The notes below the pieces were generated by a model. The model was not told the origin of the DNA, made no database searches, and saw only the letters and a list, made by a program, of their open reading frames with translations. The position numbers and the translations under genes were made by a program. Positions 8,628 through 17,958 of a DNA stretch of 64,000 bases are shown here, in pieces. The DNA comes from Pyrinomonadaceae bacterium (GTDB lineage: Bacteria > Acidobacteriota > Blastocatellia > Pyrinomonadales > Pyrinomonadaceae). Positions within the stretch are counted from its first letter, which is position 1. The number at the start of each line of letters is the position of its first letter. Location of the stretch: the NCBI GenBank assembly GCA_026129865.1, contig JAHCHG010000006.1, positions 62,001-126,000 of the forward strand, given 5' to 3'.

Positions 8628-9248
8628 TTGACCGGCTCAAAAAAAATACGAATTGCGATCGCGCTTGTTTTCGCAGCTGCTGCGTGGACGTTTATCGCAC
8701 CGTTTGCAGCGCGGTTTCTGATCGTTGAAAAACCGCTCGAAAAAGCCGACGCGGTCTTTGTTTTAAGCGGCGCGTCGAAATATAAGGAACGTGCGAAAAA
8801 GGCGGCGGAACTTTACAAAGCGGGCATCGCGCCGAGAATCTTTTTGTCCGATGACGGAATAAAGGCGGGCTGGTCGAACGAAGAAGAAAGAAATCCGCCG
8901 TTCGTCGATCTGGCAAAAGGAACGCTGATCGAACACGGCGTTCCGCCTGAAGCGATCGAAATCTTGCCGGGCGATGCACGCTCGACCTATTCCGAAGCCG
9001 GAATTCTTTGTACAAAGATCCAAAACTCTGAAATAAAGTCGGTTTTGCTCGTTACTTCGCCCTATCACACACGGCGCACTCTCGGAATTTTTAACAAAAC
9101 CTGCGGCAAAGACGCCGCGCTCGGCATCGCATCGCCGCAAACCGGCGATCAAACCGCCAACCCGAACACCTGGTGGCTCTCGCCAAACGGATTAGCGGAC
9201 GTTTTCGGCGAATATGTGAAATTGTTGTATTATTCGGTATCTTATTAA
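8628..9248 (+). CDS. DUF218 / YdcF-like envelope protein
   Basis: The 206-residue product starts with TTG at 8628 and has one N-terminal membrane segment (residues 8-27), placing the rest in the periplasm. The DUF218 core is clear: KADAVFVLSG, then YKAGIAPRIFLSDDG, and LLVTSPYHTRRT. Proteins of this family, such as SanA, ElyC and YdcF, are tied to envelope or exopolysaccharide assembly, but their reaction is poorly known. It is seven bases after the glycosyltransferase and likely the last gene of that transcript before the beta-helix gene. Confidence 0.77.
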   Translation: MTGSKKIRIAIALVFAAAAWTFIAPFAARFLIVEKPLEKADAVFVLSGASKYKERAKKAAELYKAGIAPRIFLSDDGIKAGWSNEEERNPPFVDLAKGTLIEHGVPPEAIEILPGDARSTYSEAGILCTKIQNSEIKSVLLVTSPYHTRRTLGIFNKTCGKDAALGIASPQTGDQTANPNTWWLSPNGLADVFGEYVKLLYYSVSY

Positions 9249-9274
9249 GGTGTTTTGCAATCTAGAATTAAGAG

Positions 9275-10849
9275 ATGAAAGCTTTAGAAAAACCCGAATG
9301 GAAACGTCGCGAAGAACGCCGAACGCCGCAGCTTATTTGGCTTGCATTAGCGCTGCTGACGATTTCCGTATTAAGCGTTTCAGCCTATTTCTTCATCGAG
9401 AATTCCGCATTATCCAACGTTTTAATAAGCGCAGATCAAAAAAATAGCCGATCGATAAATGTACGTTCAGGAGGAGATTTTCAGAAGGCTATCAATGAAG
9501 CGAAACCCGGCGATACGATTCTACTTGAACCCGGCGCACATTTTGTAGGCAATTTTCGGCTTCCCTTCAAAGAAGGCGGCGATTATGTAACCATCCGAAG
9601 TGCGGCTCCGGATAAAGATCTTCCTGCCGAGTTTACGCGCATAAATCCCGAACAATACCGGCAATTTTTGCCAAAGCTGTCTTCTTCGACGCTTAATCCG
9701 GTAATGATGACGGACGACAGGGCACATCATTACCGGTTTATCGGAATCGAATTTGGAGGGACTAAGGACGGAAACGGAAATATCATCCAGATTGGAACCG
9801 GAGAAGAGCGGACATTGGAAGAAATACCTCACCATATTGAGTTTGACCGTGTTTTTATCCACGCCGAATCGCCGCTGGGACAAAGACGCGGCATCGCTGC
9901 TAACGGCAGATATATAAAAATTGCGAATAGCTATATTTCCGGCATGCGCCGCAAGGGCGACGAGAGCCAGGCAATCGCCGTTTGGGCGAGCGACGGTCCG
10001 GTAGAGATCACAAACAACTATCTCGAGGGTGCGGGAGAAAACATTTTATTCGGCGGTGGAAGCTCGTATTTAAAACTTGTCCCGACGGACTGTCTGGTGC
10101 GCGACAATCATTTGAACAAACCGCTGGAATGGAGAAATGACGACTGGCTCGTTAAAAATCTTTTTGAAATTAAGAACGGAAAGCGGATAAAGGTCGAAAA
10201 CAATCTTATGACCAATAATTGGGCGATGGGACAGGAAGGCACAGCGGTTCTCTTTACCGTTCGTGAAGATAACGGAAAGGCGACCTTGATCGAAGATGTA
10301 ATGTTTATCAATAATATCGTCCGGAGTTCTGGGAACGCTATTAATATTTTAGGATCGGAAGGTTCCGGCGGACATCGCCTCTCGATAATCAATAATATTT
10401 TTGACGACATCGACAATGAAAAATGGGGTGGTCGTGGGTTTTTTCTACTTGCGACAGACTGGAACGGCGTTAATATCGAAAATAATACTATTGTGCAAAA
10501 AGGCAGCATTACCATCGGGTACGGTAAACCTATTAAGGGTTTCGTTTTTCGTGAGAATATAGTTTTCCACAATGACTACGGTTTTCACGGGGACAATACA
10601 ACGGTGGGCGTTCCGTCGCTTGAAAAGTATTTTCCGAATTACATCGTAACCGGAAATGTGATCATCGGGAGCGAGCCAAAATTCGGAATAAGCAATTTTT
10701 ATCCTGCAAATGTGAACCAGGTCGGGTTTGAAGATTTTAAGTCCGGAAAGTACCTTCTGAAAGAAAACAGCCCGTATGATAACAAAGGAGCCGGCAGTAA
10801 ACCTCTAGGCGCGAAACTTGATATTTCCGCCGTTGGACGAAGTAATTAA
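9275..10849 (+). CDS. Membrane-anchored right-handed beta-helix protein
   Basis: The 524-residue product has a short basic N-terminus, one transmembrane helix at about residues 19-41, then a long parallel beta-helix with repeated short strands rich in Asn and Gly, such as ITNNYLEGAGENILFGG and KVENNLMTNNW. This is the pectate-lyase/C5-epimerase type fold, so it may bind or cut an extracellular polysaccharide; no catalytic residues could be assigned. It is a clear paralogue of residues 40-550 of the protein at 12167, sharing motifs NILFGG and NKPLEW/SKPLEW. Context suggests a role in processing the polysaccharide of this cluster. Confidence 0.7.
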   Translation: MKALEKPEWKRREERRTPQLIWLALALLTISVLSVSAYFFIENSALSNVLISADQKNSRSINVRSGGDFQKAINEAKPGDTILLEPGAHFVGNFRLPFKEGGDYVTIRSAAPDKDLPAEFTRINPEQYRQFLPKLSSSTLNPVMMTDDRAHHYRFIGIEFGGTKDGNGNIIQIGTGEERTLEEIPHHIEFDRVFIHAESPLGQRRGIAANGRYIKIANSYISGMRRKGDESQAIAVWASDGPVEITNNYLEGAGENILFGGGSSYLKLVPTDCLVRDNHLNKPLEWRNDDWLVKNLFEIKNGKRIKVENNLMTNNWAMGQEGTAVLFTVREDNGKATLIEDVMFINNIVRSSGNAINILGSEGSGGHRLSIINNIFDDIDNEKWGGRGFFLLATDWNGVNIENNTIVQKGSITIGYGKPIKGFVFRENIVFHNDYGFHGDNTTVGVPSLEKYFPNYIVTGNVIIGSEPKFGISNFYPANVNQVGFEDFKSGKYLLKENSPYDNKGAGSKPLGAKLDISAVGRSN

Positions 10850-10878
10850 AAATCTGATCTTATTCAGTTGAATTAGGT

Positions 10879-11673
10879 ATGAGTCAATCTAAGGCTGACA
10901 TTATTAAAAAATGGGAAGATGTCGAAAGAGAAAGGAGTGCGTCCGAAGCATTCAAACATTCTCAAAATGACCTTCGAATACCCGATCACATTATCGAGAG
11001 ATATTTGAATCCAAAGGAGTCCACCAATTTCCAACTCGAGTATTCATATTATTTGCTGGGCGATGTAACCGGACTAACGGTTCTGGATTACGGTTGCGGC
11101 GAGGGTGGAAACTCAGTCATTTTGGCAGCCCGCGGCGCAAACGTTATTGGCGTGGATATTTCACCGCATTCGCTGGAACTGGCTAGGAAGCGTCTGGACG
11201 CTCACGGATATTCCGAGTCGACTGACTTTCGCGTTGGCTCCGCGCATGAATTGCCGCTTGAGGGTGAATCGGTTGATGTCGTATTTGGAATGGCAATTCT
11301 GCACCACCTCGATTTAGAACTCTCCTCTGCCGAAATTTTTAGGGTCCTTAAGAAAGGTGGGCGGGCAATTTTTCAAGAGCCGGTTAGAAATTCGAAACTG
11401 ATAAAAATAATACGAAAGATGATCCCTTACGAAACTCCCGACCTTTCGCCTTACGAGCGACCATTGACGGATGAGGAATTAGCTAGGTATGCAGAACCAT
11501 TTTCGGAATACAAGAGCCGTGCGTTTTCGCTTCCGTTTGTAAATTTAGCTGAAGTTTTGAGATTGCGTGAGTCAGTTTACCGGAAGTGTGTTGCAGTGGA
11601 TGGCGCTCTCTTGAAAAAAATTCCGTCGATTGGGTTCTATTCATCGATCCGCGTTGTGGAATTAACAAAATAG
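10879..11673 (+). CDS. Class I SAM-dependent methyltransferase
   Basis: The 264-residue protein carries motif I LDYGCGEGG at residues 69-77, an acidic motif II ending in VIGVDIS, and a Methyltransf_11-type stretch with MAILHHLD. The first 60 residues are helical and probably cover the active site. It should methylate a small molecule or sugar with S-adenosylmethionine. It lies 29 bp after the beta-helix gene. Synonymous codon choice looks more A+T-rich than the upstream operon, which may point to later acquisition, though I judged this by eye. Confidence 0.78.
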   Translation: MSQSKADIIKKWEDVERERSASEAFKHSQNDLRIPDHIIERYLNPKESTNFQLEYSYYLLGDVTGLTVLDYGCGEGGNSVILAARGANVIGVDISPHSLELARKRLDAHGYSESTDFRVGSAHELPLEGESVDVVFGMAILHHLDLELSSAEIFRVLKKGGRAIFQEPVRNSKLIKIIRKMIPYETPDLSPYERPLTDEELARYAEPFSEYKSRAFSLPFVNLAEVLRLRESVYRKCVAVDGALLKKIPSIGFYSSIRVVELTK

Positions 11674-12166
11674 GCGTTAAGTTCAAAAAAAGTCCAACGC
11701 GCCGGTCTCTCTTCATAAGCAAATTGCGTAAAAGTTTAATGCTCCGCTCGCCAATCTACGGTTCCGTTGGCACGTGCATATGCCGCTCTTCCAACGATTT
11801 TACACTTAAAACCTAAGCTGTCGCTCGTGCTCGAATCCGAAACCCTGCCTAAGCTTTTAAAGGTTTGATGCTCGAAAATTCGCTGATGTTGATGTGTGGT
11901 TGAAAACCCGGTTTGTTGGTGAGTTTATAATTTCTGCCGAATCACAGGTCTTTCCTCAATCTTATTTACACTCCGCCGCCGGCAGAAACCCCTCTAACTG
12001 AAAGAGATACAAAAAAGATCAAAAAACTGAAAGATAAACAAGATTAAACATCTTTTAAAGATAGGCACAGTTGTCTAATCAGCAGCGATGTCTCCCATAG
12101 TTTCCATCCCGGAAACGTCGAAAACCAAAACCAAATTCAATTCCGCAGATTTCAGGAGTTTAGTCA
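11674..12166. other. 493-bp non-coding leader region
   Basis: No open reading frame with coding character is seen here. The last 200 bp hold A-rich runs spaced along 12000-12048, as in bent or UP-element DNA, a 13-bp palindrome at 12050-12062 (ATCTTTTAAAGAT) and a small hairpin GTTTCC-ATCCC-GGAAAC at 12100-12116, 50 bp ahead of the next start codon. The region most likely carries the promoter and 5' leader of the beta-helix/VCBS gene. I do not recognise a known riboswitch. Confidence 0.4.
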
Positions 12167-14683
12167 ATGATCAATTTTAATCTGAAATGTACCCGTGTCT
12201 TTAAAATTCAAGATCCTTTGCGAGGCGTCCTCATCACGCTTGCGTCGTTATTATTTGTAATTTCGCTGAACTACGGAGCGTCAGCTGCAACAATATCAGT
12301 GCCAAGTGCTCAATTTCCTTGCGATACGGCAAATCGCCCTTACCCACCGGCAGAGGACAACTGTCTGCAGTCCGCAATCAACATTGCATCCCCGGGAGAT
12401 ACAATTCTCCTACAACCCGGCATGACCTTCGTCGGTCCGTTTCTTTTAAGATACAAGAATGACGCCTCCGGGCGGTTTATTACGATTCGGAGTGCGAGCA
12501 GCAAGCTCCCGCCGGAAGGACACCGGGTAAATCCGTCGTTTTCCGCCGAAATGCCGAAGCTTGTAACCGTAAATTACGATCAAGTATTCAAAACCGAACT
12601 TCGCGTAGAGAACGGTGTCGCGAAACCCGCGCATCACTATTACCTCATGGGACTGGAAATTTTCCAGCAAGGAAATGTCAACTCTTACGCGTTGATAAGG
12701 TTAGGAAGATACAAAGAGCTCGACGGGTTTCCCGAACAAACTTCTTATGATCGCATTCCTCATGATTTTGTCATCGACCGATGCTTTATCCACGGGAATC
12801 CTGAAGGGAATGTAAAGAATGCGATTGAAATGCAGAGCGCTCGCACAAGCGTTATCAATTCCCACATTTCTGAAATTCACAGTATCTATAATGAATCGCA
12901 CGGAATTATCGGCTTAAACGGCAGCGGTCCGTTCAAGATCGTAAACAATGTGATTGAAGGATCGACTTCCAACATTCTGTTTGGCGGAGCAAATCCACAG
13001 GTGCCGGGGTTGGTGCCTTCGGATATTGAAATCCGCCACAACGTGCTCAGCAAGCCGTTGGAATGGTACGGAACGCTGCCGCATCGGAGTGTTAAAAACT
13101 TATTCGAATTAAAGAACGCGCGCAGAGTTATTTTTGACCGGAATCTTTTGGAGAATAACTGGGCAGACGGTCAGAATGGAACCGCAATTCAATTGACGCC
13201 GAGAAATGACGACGGAGAGGCGGATTGGAGCACCGTGGAGGACGTTACGCTCTCTAATAACGTGATTCGTCGAACTTTTCACGGCTTGACGATCGCCAGA
13301 TCTAGGAACGGTAGTATTGTCGAACAGCCGCCGCAGCGGATCAAAATCATTAATAATTTGTTCACAGAGATCGACCCGTCCGCGTGGTGCGGAAACTGTG
13401 ACGGCATTTCAACCGGAAAATTTATAAGCAATTTTCAGGATTCGATTGATGTTCGAATCGAGCACAACACAATCCTGCATACCGGAAGCATCGTAACGGC
13501 GAGCGGAGTTCCGAACACGGGATTCGTATTCAAGAACAACCTTATTCCCCATAACGACTACGGTTTTCAAGGTGCCGACGTACAGATCGGTAATTCGACG
13601 CTGGCGACTTATTTTCCGGGTGCTGAGTTTCGCCGGAATGTTCTGGTGAACAATACAGATGGATTGAATTTGAACAATTTTTATCCGACGAATAACGAAT
13701 TTCCGGAAAACATCGCGAGTTCCTTTATCGACGGTTCCAATGCCGACCGGAATTTGCGCAATTATCGTTTGATTCCGAACAGCGGTTATCGAAATCAGGC
13801 TGATGACGGGCGCGACATCGGCGCGAACATCGATCTGCTCAACGCTGCGCTCAAGAGTTCCGATTTTGATTCCGATGGTAAGACGGAGATCGCGGTTTTC
13901 CGCCCGTCTGAGGGCTCGTGGTACATCCGCAATAGTGCCGATGGCTCGAACCGCAGCTACCGTTTCGGACTCGCGGGCGATGTTCCGACCGCCGGCGATT
14001 ATGACGGCGACGGGCAGAGCGATTACGCTGTATATCGACCTTCGACCGGCACCTGGTACATTCTGCGAAGTTCCGACAGCCAGTATTCGGTTTCGCGTTT
14101 CGGCGTTTCGGAAGATATTCCGGTTCCGGCGGATTACGATGCGGACGGCAAAACGGACATCGCCGTTTTTCGACCTTCTTCCGGCACATGGTATGTTCAG
14201 GGAACGCGTTCGGGCGTTATACAGGCGCGTTTCGGAATGAACGGCGACAAACCGGTCGCGGCTGATTACGACGGCGACGGTCGAACCGATTTCGCGGTCT
14301 GGCGTCCTTCGACCGGTGAGTGGTTCGTTTATCAAAGCTTTTCGCGCAATTATCGCGTGATGACATTTGGAATGAACGGCGACATTCCGGTTTACGGCGA
14401 TTTCAATGGAGATCAGAGACTCGATATTGGAGTCTTTCGTCCGTCGGAAGGAACCTGGTATTTGAACGATATTCACTTTAGTTCGCTGACTGCGAACCGG
14501 TTCGGAATGCCGGGAGACACGCCGATCATAGGGGATTTTGACGGCGACGGAAAAACCGATCTTTCCGTCTGGCGACCGGGAACGGGCGTCTGGTATTCGC
14601 AGCGCTCAACCGCCGGATTCAGCGCCGTGAACTACGGAATGAACGGCGATATTCCGGTGTCGAACGCGGTATTGGCACGGTAA
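12167..14683 (+). CDS. Secreted beta-helix protein with C-terminal VCBS/FG-GAP repeats
   Basis: The 838-residue product has a hydrophobic export segment near residues 19-40, a right-handed parallel beta-helix at about 45-555 related to the protein at 9275, and a C-terminal array (about 562-838) of roughly six repeats. Each repeat has a calcium-type DxDxDG loop (DFDSDGKTE, DYDGDGQSD, DYDADGKTD), the phrase FRPSxGTWY and a closing RFGxxGD. Such arrays form integrin-like propellers that bind calcium and glycans or attach proteins at the surface. The beta-helix may act on polysaccharide and the propeller on adhesion. Catalytic residues are not assigned. Confidence 0.77.
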   Translation: MINFNLKCTRVFKIQDPLRGVLITLASLLFVISLNYGASAATISVPSAQFPCDTANRPYPPAEDNCLQSAINIASPGDTILLQPGMTFVGPFLLRYKNDASGRFITIRSASSKLPPEGHRVNPSFSAEMPKLVTVNYDQVFKTELRVENGVAKPAHHYYLMGLEIFQQGNVNSYALIRLGRYKELDGFPEQTSYDRIPHDFVIDRCFIHGNPEGNVKNAIEMQSARTSVINSHISEIHSIYNESHGIIGLNGSGPFKIVNNVIEGSTSNILFGGANPQVPGLVPSDIEIRHNVLSKPLEWYGTLPHRSVKNLFELKNARRVIFDRNLLENNWADGQNGTAIQLTPRNDDGEADWSTVEDVTLSNNVIRRTFHGLTIARSRNGSIVEQPPQRIKIINNLFTEIDPSAWCGNCDGISTGKFISNFQDSIDVRIEHNTILHTGSIVTASGVPNTGFVFKNNLIPHNDYGFQGADVQIGNSTLATYFPGAEFRRNVLVNNTDGLNLNNFYPTNNEFPENIASSFIDGSNADRNLRNYRLIPNSGYRNQADDGRDIGANIDLLNAALKSSDFDSDGKTEIAVFRPSEGSWYIRNSADGSNRSYRFGLAGDVPTAGDYDGDGQSDYAVYRPSTGTWYILRSSDSQYSVSRFGVSEDIPVPADYDADGKTDIAVFRPSSGTWYVQGTRSGVIQARFGMNGDKPVAADYDGDGRTDFAVWRPSTGEWFVYQSFSRNYRVMTFGMNGDIPVYGDFNGDQRLDIGVFRPSEGTWYLNDIHFSSLTANRFGMPGDTPIIGDFDGDGKTDLSVWRPGTGVWYSQRSTAGFSAVNYGMNGDIPVSNAVLAR

Positions 14684-14702
14684 GAAACGCGACCTAAGAA
14701 AG

Positions 14703-14916
14703 GGCAGAAACGCGACCGCTAGGGAGCGTGCAAGTCTCCCGCTACAAAGTAGCCGCAGAAATGCGAGAGCGGTGACACGCTCCCTTGCAGTCGCGTTTCT
14801 GCCTTTGGATTTGGCGGTGTTTTGGGCAATGCTGTGTGGACGCACGCTCCCTAGCGGTCGCGTTTCTGCCGTTTGTGCGGGAGTTTTGCACGCTCCTTAG
14901 CGGTCGCGTTTCTGCC
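14703..14916. repeat. Cluster of four 29-bp repeats in mixed orientation
   Basis: One forward unit (14703-14731, beginning GGCAGAAACGCGACCGCTAG) is followed by three inverted copies at 14775-14803, 14842-14870 and 14888-14916. The copy at 14842-14870 is an exact reverse complement of the first; the others differ at about three and one positions. Spacers are 43, 38 and 17 bp. A fragment GAAACGCGACC also occurs at 14694-14704. The cluster sits between convergent genes, and the last unit ends one base before the kinase stop codon. Mixed orientation and uneven spacing argue against CRISPR; a REP-type family is more likely. Confidence 0.82.
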
Positions 14917-14917
14917 T

Positions 14918-17347
14918 TTACTCTGAGCTTGTGTCGATCTTTGCCAGGATCTCTTCGAAACGGGGATCGGTGCGGAGCGGTTTCAGCATTTTATCGTTTT
15001 CGTACCAGGCTTTATTCTCATTTCCGAGTTTGATCGCGCGTTCCATCCAGTAAAATGCCTGATCCAGATCGCCGAGCTGGGCGTTTGCCGAGGTCATCCA
15101 GTAAGCCATGTCATGGTCGGCTTTTGCAAGGTTTTTCGCTTCGTCTGTCAACTGGGCGCGAGCTTCTTCTTTGCGGTCGCAATGTGCGAGGAACATCGCG
15201 TAAAGCGGGCGAATTCCGTCCATCTGGTCGTTTTCGTCCAAAACCTTTTTCATCATCGCCAGCGCTTCTTGTTCCTTTCCGGAATAAAGCAGGACGGTGG
15301 AACGGAAAATTCTGATCAAAGGATGATTCGGTTCGAGCTTTGCACCTTTGTCTAGCTCGACGACCGCTTCTTCATATTTTCCCTGATAAAGATAGATCCG
15401 CGCCTGATTATAGCTCGCGACGACGCGGGCGGCTGGGTCGAGCCGGACAAGCTTTTCCCATGCGTGAATCGCCTCGTCATATTCGCCGTCGAGCCGGTGC
15501 ATTGTGCCTTTTACAAAATAAAGCGGCGCTTCGTTTGGAAATTGTTCTTCGAGAATTTTGATCTCGGCGCGCGCCTTTCTTTTCTCACCGCGCGACAGAT
15601 AGATCAGGATCATCAAAACGCGCGCTTCGACGACATTCGGATCGTATTTAAAAGCTTTGCTGAACGCCGTTTCCGCGTAGGTATAATCTTCAGCGTCGCC
15701 CATTCCCTTGAAAACGCGGTTCGCGTAACATGCGCCGAGTCCGCTGTATGCAAGCGCAAAGTGCGAATCGAGCTCGATGGCGCGTTTGAAGTTTGCGATC
15801 GCAGCTTTGCAGTCGTCGTTAGAAACGGTTCGAAAGATAAACCGCCCGAAATTATCGCGCCCGCGCAGATATTCTTCATATGCTTCGGCGCTGTCCGTGG
15901 CGCGTCGACCAAGTTTTTCCTGCTCGCCGGTCGAAAGTTCAAGTCGAAGTCCTTCTAAAATGCGCATCGCGATCATATCCTGCAGCGCCAGAATATCTTC
16001 GCCCTCGGCATCGATCCGGTCGCTCCAGAGAATGTCGCCTGTTACAACGTTTAGCAGCTGAGCCGTGACACGCATTCGGTCGCCGGCGCGAAGGAAACTT
16101 GCCGAAAGCACGGCGTGAACACGAAGTTCGCGACCGACCTCGCGCGGGTCGAAATCTTTCCCCTGATATTTTGCGATCACCGAAGACGGTCTAACGATCA
16201 GCGATTTCAGCTGCGCAAGTTCCGTAATTACAGCGTCGGCAAGCGCAAATTCATAAAAATCGGACGCCGGATCCTGACCGAGATTTTTGAAAGGCAAAAT
16301 AGCTACTGTTTTCTTTTCGTGCCCGCTCGCTGTAAACGTCGTGTCCGGAGAATAGGTCGGTGTGATAGCACCTGACGGCGTGTTATCGAACGATCTGTCT
16401 GCCTGCGATTTGCCGGTCAGCCAATCCCAGGCTTTCTTGACCGGATTTTTGTCCTCGATGTGCCCGGGTTTGAAAGTATCGCCCTGTAAAACCGGGACTC
16501 CGGAAATTTCCTGTAAAACGGCACGAAGGTCGTCTCTCATATCTGCAATTTTCTGATAACGGTCTTTCGGATCTTTCGCCAGTGCGCGGTCGATGATCGG
16601 CTGAAGACCCGGCGGAATCGGCTCCGGACGCAGATCTGCGATCGGTTTCGGAGTTCCATGTAAAACTTTGTGGCGGACGTCGATCACAGTTTTTCCCTGG
16701 AACGCCCAAATACCGGTAAGCATTTCATAAAGCAAAACGCCGGTCGAAAAAATATCCGCCCGGTGGTCCGTTTTTTCGCCTTTTGCCTGTTCCGGTGCAG
16801 CGTATGTCGCCGTGCCGTAGGGAACGCCGAGCTCCGTCAGATCTGCTTTATCGCCGTCGCCCTGCGATTCGCCGGTTTCCATCATTTTGGCAAGCCCAAA
16901 ATCAAGGATCAACGCCTGTCCGTTTTCCTTGACCATGACGTTTCCGGCTTTTATGTCGCGGTGAATAATGTTTAAAGAATGTGCGTATGCGAGCGCGTCG
17001 CAAACCTGGATGGCAATGCTTAAAGCGCTTTTCAGATCGAGCGGACGTCCGTTGACAAGCTGGCGGACGTTTTTGCCCTTCACATACTGCATCGCAATAT
17101 AAAAAACGCCGTCGTCCGAGTGGTAATCATAGATCGTACAAACGTTTTGATGATCTAACTGCGAACAAAGCTGGGCTTCTCTAGTAAATCTTGTAAAATT
17201 TGAAGTTCGGGCGGTAAGCTCGGGCGGCAGAACCTTTATCACTACGAGTCGGTCAAGCTTAGTGTCACGGGCTTTATAGACTGTGCCTTGACCGCCCGCA
17301 CCGATTTTCTCCAAGATTTCGTATTGATTAATTTTCGAGCCAACCAT
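14918..17347 (-). CDS. Ser/Thr protein kinase with TolB-like and TPR domains
   Basis: The 809-residue product has an intact Hanks-type kinase domain at residues 8-275: glycine loop GAGGQGTV, Lys38, HRDIKAGN with Asp131, DFG at 149-151 and an APE segment. After a linker rich in Ser, Thr and Pro comes a TolB-N/FlgO-like domain (about 345-480, beginning KTVAILPFKNLG) and then several TPR repeats up to about 790. There is no transmembrane helix, so unlike many bacterial PknB kinases it is soluble. It probably phosphorylates partners recruited by the TPR part. Neighbours give no clear target. Confidence 0.88.
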   Translation of the reverse strand: MVGSKINQYEILEKIGAGGQGTVYKARDTKLDRLVVIKVLPPELTARTSNFTRFTREAQLCSQLDHQNVCTIYDYHSDDGVFYIAMQYVKGKNVRQLVNGRPLDLKSALSIAIQVCDALAYAHSLNIIHRDIKAGNVMVKENGQALILDFGLAKMMETGESQGDGDKADLTELGVPYGTATYAAPEQAKGEKTDHRADIFSTGVLLYEMLTGIWAFQGKTVIDVRHKVLHGTPKPIADLRPEPIPPGLQPIIDRALAKDPKDRYQKIADMRDDLRAVLQEISGVPVLQGDTFKPGHIEDKNPVKKAWDWLTGKSQADRSFDNTPSGAITPTYSPDTTFTASGHEKKTVAILPFKNLGQDPASDFYEFALADAVITELAQLKSLIVRPSSVIAKYQGKDFDPREVGRELRVHAVLSASFLRAGDRMRVTAQLLNVVTGDILWSDRIDAEGEDILALQDMIAMRILEGLRLELSTGEQEKLGRRATDSAEAYEEYLRGRDNFGRFIFRTVSNDDCKAAIANFKRAIELDSHFALAYSGLGACYANRVFKGMGDAEDYTYAETAFSKAFKYDPNVVEARVLMILIYLSRGEKRKARAEIKILEEQFPNEAPLYFVKGTMHRLDGEYDEAIHAWEKLVRLDPAARVVASYNQARIYLYQGKYEEAVVELDKGAKLEPNHPLIRIFRSTVLLYSGKEQEALAMMKKVLDENDQMDGIRPLYAMFLAHCDRKEEARAQLTDEAKNLAKADHDMAYWMTSANAQLGDLDQAFYWMERAIKLGNENKAWYENDKMLKPLRTDPRFEEILAKIDTSSE

Positions 17348-17592
17348 ACGTTGTTTGGATTTGAATAACTACTTCTTGGTTGGATTCAATTCGGGTTCAA
17401 ATTCTGTGAATAAATAATGAAAGCGAAGCTTAAAATTATTAAAAAAACTGAAGTTCAATCAAGCCAAGATAACAGACCTAAGAATTCTCACCCATCGAAC
17501 AATCAATGTCAATTCACCTAAAATGAAATAATATCGCACAATATTTTAGACTGTTTTAACCGGCAAACTGCCGGTTATTCCGGTGTAACCGT
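17348..17592. other. Non-coding gap between glutaredoxin and kinase genes
   Basis: Both flanking genes read on the - strand, so this should hold the kinase promoter and the glutaredoxin 3' end. An 8-bp perfect hairpin (AACCGGCA-AAC-TGCCGGTT) lies at 17558-17576. It is followed by A rather than T residues on the - strand, so it is not a convincing intrinsic terminator. The rest is A+T-rich without recognisable structure. Confidence 0.35.
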
Positions 17593-17814
17593 TCAGCCGC
17601 GCAGCGGGTCGCCCCAGCCCGATTGAATATGTTCGCCGTTTTCGACAATGCACGGAACAACCAGATCGCCGCCCGAAATTTCCAGCATTTCCCGCTTTCG
17701 CACCGGGTCGTCCTGGGCGTTGTATTCGATAAAGTCGATCCCGTGCTCGGTATAATGATCGCGGGCTTTGTCGCAATATGGACAGCCCGGTTTTGTATAA
17801 ATTATTAAAGACAT
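17593..17814 (-). CDS. Glutaredoxin family protein
   Basis: The 73-residue protein is a minimal thioredoxin-fold glutaredoxin. The dithiol site CPYC is at residues 11-14, VVPCIV carries the cis-proline (Pro54), and the GW close to the end is typical. Such proteins reduce disulfides or glutathione mixed disulfides in the cytoplasm, or act on peroxiredoxin-like partners. It stands alone on the - strand and is divergent from the 2Fe-2S gene at 17959. An overlapping frame at 17546-17776 is a shadow. Confidence 0.87.
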   Translation of the reverse strand: MSLIIYTKPGCPYCDKARDHYTEHGIDFIEYNAQDDPVRKREMLEISGGDLVVPCIVENGEHIQSGWGDPLRG

Positions 17815-17958
17815 TTAAGTTTTTCTCCCAGGCTTTATTCTAACAAATACGACCTGAATCGAAAAAGCGTCGATCAATTTGCATTTGTTTACCATCATCG
17901 TAAATAAGCCTTATCATTGCCATTGGACGAAAACGGGTTTGAAAGTTAAATTTACAGA

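Noticed and set aside
14703-14916. Possible CRISPR array
   Set aside because: The repeats are in mixed orientation and the spacers are 43, 38 and 17 bp; no cas genes are near.
17546-17776. Reading frame on the - strand over the glutaredoxin gene
   Set aside because: It is an arginine-rich shadow of the glutaredoxin frame.
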